A DNA stretch of 9,626 bases from Myxococcales bacterium (GTDB lineage: Bacteria; Myxococcota; Bradymonadia; UBA7976; UBA1532), in NCBI GenBank assembly GCA_020430675.1, contig JAGQJJ010000096.1, positions 1 through 9,626 of the forward strand. The letters are read 5' to 3'. The number at the start of each line of letters is the position of its first letter. Position 1 is the first letter of the stretch. Under the pieces are notes generated by a model, which had not been told where the DNA came from, made no database searches, and was given only the letters and a program-made list of their open reading frames with translations. Of this stretch, positions 7,018-9,626 are shown piece after piece. The position numbers were made by a program, and so were the translations under genes.

Positions 7018-7785
7018 ATGCATGCATCGAGACTGGCATTGCCCATGTCGGCGCTCTTGGTCGGTTGCTGGGGGCCGATCGACCTGGGCGCACCCCGCGA
7101 GATCCCCGAAGCGGCCCGCAGCGCTGAGGTCAAGGCGTTGAAGGCTGCCCTGGCGGGGGCAGGTTCGGGGTCCGCTGGTGAGGCGCCAGCGGACGCCAGG
7201 ATGCGGACCATTGCCGTGGACGCCCAAGCCGCCGCGCGAGGCAAAGCAGCCTATGCCACCTGCGCCGGCTGCCATGGCGCGGAGGGCGAGGGTCGGATGG
7301 GGATCGCGCCGCGGCTGACGAGCGAGAGCTTCCTGGCCGCCGCCAGCGATCGCATGCTGAAGGCGACCATCTCCGAAGGGCGGGCCGGCACCACGATGAC
7401 GCCGTGGGGGCCCGTACTCGGCGAGGAGCGGATCGAGGACATCGTGGCCTGGCTGCGCACCGAGGTACCGACCGAGCCGGTCGAACTCGACGAGTCACCG
7501 CTCGACGGCCACGTGCCCACCGGCGAGAAGAGGTTCCGCGAGATCTGCGCGACGTGCCACGGCCGTAGCGGGGCGGGCTACCAGGAGTCCGGCAGCGGCA
7601 CCGGCATCGGCCGCAAGGCGTTCCTGTCGAGCGTCACCAACGGCTACTTGCGCCATGTCATCACCCACGGCAAGAGCCTGACCGCCATGCGCCCGTTCGC
7701 GTCCGACGCACCCACTGCGGTGGCCAACCTCGACGAGCAGGAGATCGAGGATGTCATCGCCTATCTGCGCCATCAGGCGTGGTGA
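7018..7785 (+). CDS. Diheme class I-type cytochrome c, predicted lipoprotein
   Basis: The 255-residue product from ATG 7018 starts with a short signal sequence ending in a lipobox, LVGC (Cys17), so it is probably lipid-anchored on the periplasmic side. An Ala-rich linker (about 30-70) leads to two small cytochrome domains. Domain one has CAGCH (Cys82, Cys85, His86) and a likely Met ligand at 127 (TTMTPWG). Domain two has CATCH (Cys177, Cys180, His181) and a likely Met ligand at 224 (TAMRPF). Each domain ends in the helix typical of class I c cytochromes (EDIVAWLRT, EDVIAYLRH). The nitrate reductase gene begins 10 bp later with a shared ribosome site, so this is most likely its electron donor. 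It is not NapB: NapB hemes have two His ligands and different flanks. A sigma-54-type promoter lies just upstream. Confidence 0.87.
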   Translation: MHASRLALPMSALLVGCWGPIDLGAPREIPEAARSAEVKALKAALAGAGSGSAGEAPADARMRTIAVDAQAAARGKAAYATCAGCHGAEGEGRMGIAPRLTSESFLAAASDRMLKATISEGRAGTTMTPWGPVLGEERIEDIVAWLRTEVPTEPVELDESPLDGHVPTGEKRFREICATCHGRSGAGYQESGSGTGIGRKAFLSSVTNGYLRHVITHGKSLTAMRPFASDAPTAVANLDEQEIEDVIAYLRHQAW

Positions 7786-7795
7786 GGAGTTCACG

Positions 7796-9626
7796 ATGAA
7801 GCCCACCCAGAAGCCCGGCGAGGGCAAGCCCGACATCTGGACCCTCAAGGCCGAGGAGGTCCGCGTCGATCCGCCCACCGAGCCGCGCTCGACCGGCTTC
7901 AACCGGCGCCGTTTCCTCGGCGGCGCCGCTGCGGGCGGCGCGCTGGTCACCATCGGCTGCTCGAACGGCAAGAAGAAGGGCGCCGAGACCCCCGCCGAAG
8001 CGGTCGCCCACGGCGAGGCCCCACAATCGGCGGGCGAGGACAGCATCGCGCCGCCCGAGAAGGACGTGCCCAACAACCTGCTGGCCCAGTGCCCGTACTG
8101 CGGCGTCGGCTGCGGCACGCTGATCCAGGTTGAGAAGGGCAAGATCGTCGGCATGGTGCCCGACCGCGATCACCCGACCAACAAGGGCCTGCAGTGCATC
8201 AAGGGCCTGACCTCGAACGAGGCGATCTACGTCGACCGGCTCACCAAGCCGCTCATCCGCAAGGACATGACCGACATCATCGCCGGCAAGGTCAGCAAGA
8301 CCAAGGGTCGCTTCGACCCCGAGCTGTTCCGCGAGGCGTCGTGGGAGGAGGCCGAGGAGCTGATCGCCCATCAGATCGCCGACATCGTCAAGAAGCACGG
8401 CGGTAACTCGGTGGCGCTCTACGGATCCGGGCAACTGCCGGTCGAGGGGCAGTGGCTCGAGAACGTATTCATGAAGGGCGTGCTCGGCTCGAACACCATC
8501 GAGGCCAACGCGCGGATGTGCATGACCTCGGCGGTGACCGGCTACTTCAAGTCGCTGGGCAGCGACACCCCGCCGACGTCATACGAAGACATCGAGCTGG
8601 CCGACATGGTCACCCACTGGGGTCACAATGCCCGCGGCGCGCACCCGATCGTCTTCTGGCGCATCGCCGACCACAAGTCGCGCACCGGCATCCCGACCCT
8701 GGTCGTCGACCCCCGGCGCACCGGTACCGTGCAGGGCTATGAGGAGATCGGCCGGGACTCGAAGTCCTATCACTTCTCGACGATCAACGGTGACATCGCC
8801 ATCCACAACGCGCTGGCCCATGTCATCCTGGCCGATCACCCCGACGCGGTGGCGTGGGACTTCCTCAAGCTGCACACCACCGGCTGGGAGGACTACGTCG
8901 AGGCCTGCCGCACCCGCTACTCACCCGAGCAGGTGCAGCACATCACGATGATCGAGCCCAAGCTGCTGCGCGAGGTGGCTGCCACCTGGGCGGCGGCGTC
9001 GATCAAGGGCCGCGAGCGCGGCAAGGGCGGGGTGCTCTCGTTCTGGGGCATCGGCTACAACCAGCACATCCACGGGCAGAACAACACCGTCAGCCTGATC
9101 AACCTGATGGCGCTGACCGGCAACATCGGCCGACCCGGCTGTGGGCCGTTCTCGATGACCGGTCAGCCCAACGCGATGGGCGAGCGGCTCACCGGCGGTC
9201 TCACCGGGCGGCTGCCTTTCAACCAGGGGTTGGACCACGGCGCCTGGCGGGATCATATCGCCGACGCCTGGCGCGTGCCGCGCGAGCGGCTGGCGGCGGT
9301 GGCCAGCGCGGCGAACCCGGGCATGGCCATCGGCATGATGGAGCGGGCGCTCAAGGGCGAGGTCAAGGCGACCTTTCTGATCTACGCCACGCATATCGAC
9401 CTGCCCGACCAGCACAACTTGGTGCGGCCGGCCCTGGCCAGGACCTTCAACGTGGTGCAGGAGATCTACCGCCACGCGCCGAACAACCTCTACGCCGACG
9501 TCATCCTGCCGGCGGCGACGTGGGGCGAGTGGGTGGGCGGCACCTACATCCAGTCCGAGCGGCGGTTCTACGTGTGTGATGGCACGGCCAACCCCATCCC
9601 GGGGACCCGGCCCGACATCGACATGG
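7796..9626 (+). CDS. Tat-exported nitrate reductase, NapA/NasA-type molybdopterin oxidoreductase (3' truncated)
   Basis: The frame is open from ATG 7796 (GAGGAG at 7784-7789) to the right edge: 610 residues, lacking roughly the last quarter of a family member of about 800. It should reduce nitrate to nitrite at a molybdenum bis-MGD centre. Residues 37-55 form a twin-arginine signal (NRRRFLGG, then a hydrophobic run ending IGC), preceded by an unusually long 36-residue lead. One [4Fe-4S] cluster is held by Cys99, Cys102, Cys106 and Cys134 (CPYCGVGC ... CIKG, with Lys136 between cluster and cofactor). The Mo ligand is probably Cys242 in NARMCMTSAV. Further cofactor motifs are SYEDIELAD (262-270), VVDPRRTGT (303-311), YNQHIHGQNN (421-430) and TGNIGRPGCGPFSMTGQP (441-458). 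The PPTSYEDIE and VVDPRRT motifs recall assimilatory NasA, while the Tat signal and cytochrome partner recall NapA. I leave the symbol empty for that reason. Formate dehydrogenase is less likely given the Cys motif and the neighbours. Confidence 0.88.
   Translation, partial: MKPTQKPGEGKPDIWTLKAEEVRVDPPTEPRSTGFNRRRFLGGAAAGGALVTIGCSNGKKKGAETPAEAVAHGEAPQSAGEDSIAPPEKDVPNNLLAQCPYCGVGCGTLIQVEKGKIVGMVPDRDHPTNKGLQCIKGLTSNEAIYVDRLTKPLIRKDMTDIIAGKVSKTKGRFDPELFREASWEEAEELIAHQIADIVKKHGGNSVALYGSGQLPVEGQWLENVFMKGVLGSNTIEANARMCMTSAVTGYFKSLGSDTPPTSYEDIELADMVTHWGHNARGAHPIVFWRIADHKSRTGIPTLVVDPRRTGTVQGYEEIGRDSKSYHFSTINGDIAIHNALAHVILADHPDAVAWDFLKLHTTGWEDYVEACRTRYSPEQVQHITMIEPKLLREVAATWAAASIKGRERGKGGVLSFWGIGYNQHIHGQNNTVSLINLMALTGNIGRPGCGPFSMTGQPNAMGERLTGGLTGRLPFNQGLDHGAWRDHIADAWRVPRERLAAVASAANPGMAIGMMERALKGEVKATFLIYATHIDLPDQHNLVRPALARTFNVVQEIYRHAPNNLYADVILPAATWGEWVGGTYIQSERRFYVCDGTANPIPGTRPDIDM

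Noticed and set aside
7754..8434. Minus-strand frames opposite the cytochrome and the start of the nitrate reductase
   Set aside because: The plus strand carries the iron-sulfur and heme motifs and proper ribosome sites; the antisense products have no recognisable features.

Overview
This is a very GC-rich, gene-dense bacterial window. It holds most of a respiratory nitrate-to-ammonium (DNRA) locus: a periplasmic-type nitrate reductase, a cytochrome c nitrite reductase (NrfHA), a putative electron-donor cytochrome and an NnrS protein. Twin-arginine and lipoprotein-type export signals and many c-type hemes point to a Gram-negative anaerobe or facultative anaerobe. The high GC, the sigma-54-type promoter and the mix of gene types would suit Myxococcota or related delta-proteobacterial lineages. 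That placement is an inference from general style; there is no rRNA or marker gene here.

Layout: (1) nt 1-378 (+) is the C-terminal part of a small polytopic membrane protein. (2) 418-2627 (+) is nrfH-nrfA, overlapping by 1 nt. nrfA has CXXCH at all five heme sites and an unusual Pro/Ala repeat tail. (3) A minus-strand cluster reads 6777 to 2480: an exported thioredoxin/DUF255-type protein, then nnrS (8-bp overlap), then a sulfotransferase (22-bp gap). The end of the sulfotransferase ORF runs 148 bp into the 3' end of nrfA, so a 15-bp tandem repeat there is read in both directions. (4) A divergent intergenic region of about 240 bp (6778-7017) carries a strong candidate sigma-54 promoter and several inverted repeats. 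(5) 7018-9626 (+) is a diheme cytochrome c lipoprotein followed 10 bp later by a Tat-exported NapA/NasA-type molybdopterin oxidoreductase, which runs off the right edge.

Working model (inference): the nitrate reductase makes nitrite in the periplasm, receiving electrons through the diheme lipoprotein, which takes the place of NapB. NrfH passes quinol electrons to NrfA, which reduces nitrite to ammonium. NnrS would help the cell cope with nitric oxide or related stress. The exported thioredoxin-like protein and the sulfotransferase have no assigned role; they may concern redox or envelope maintenance. No RNA genes, CRISPR arrays, insertion sequences or convincing hairpin-plus-T-tract terminators were seen.
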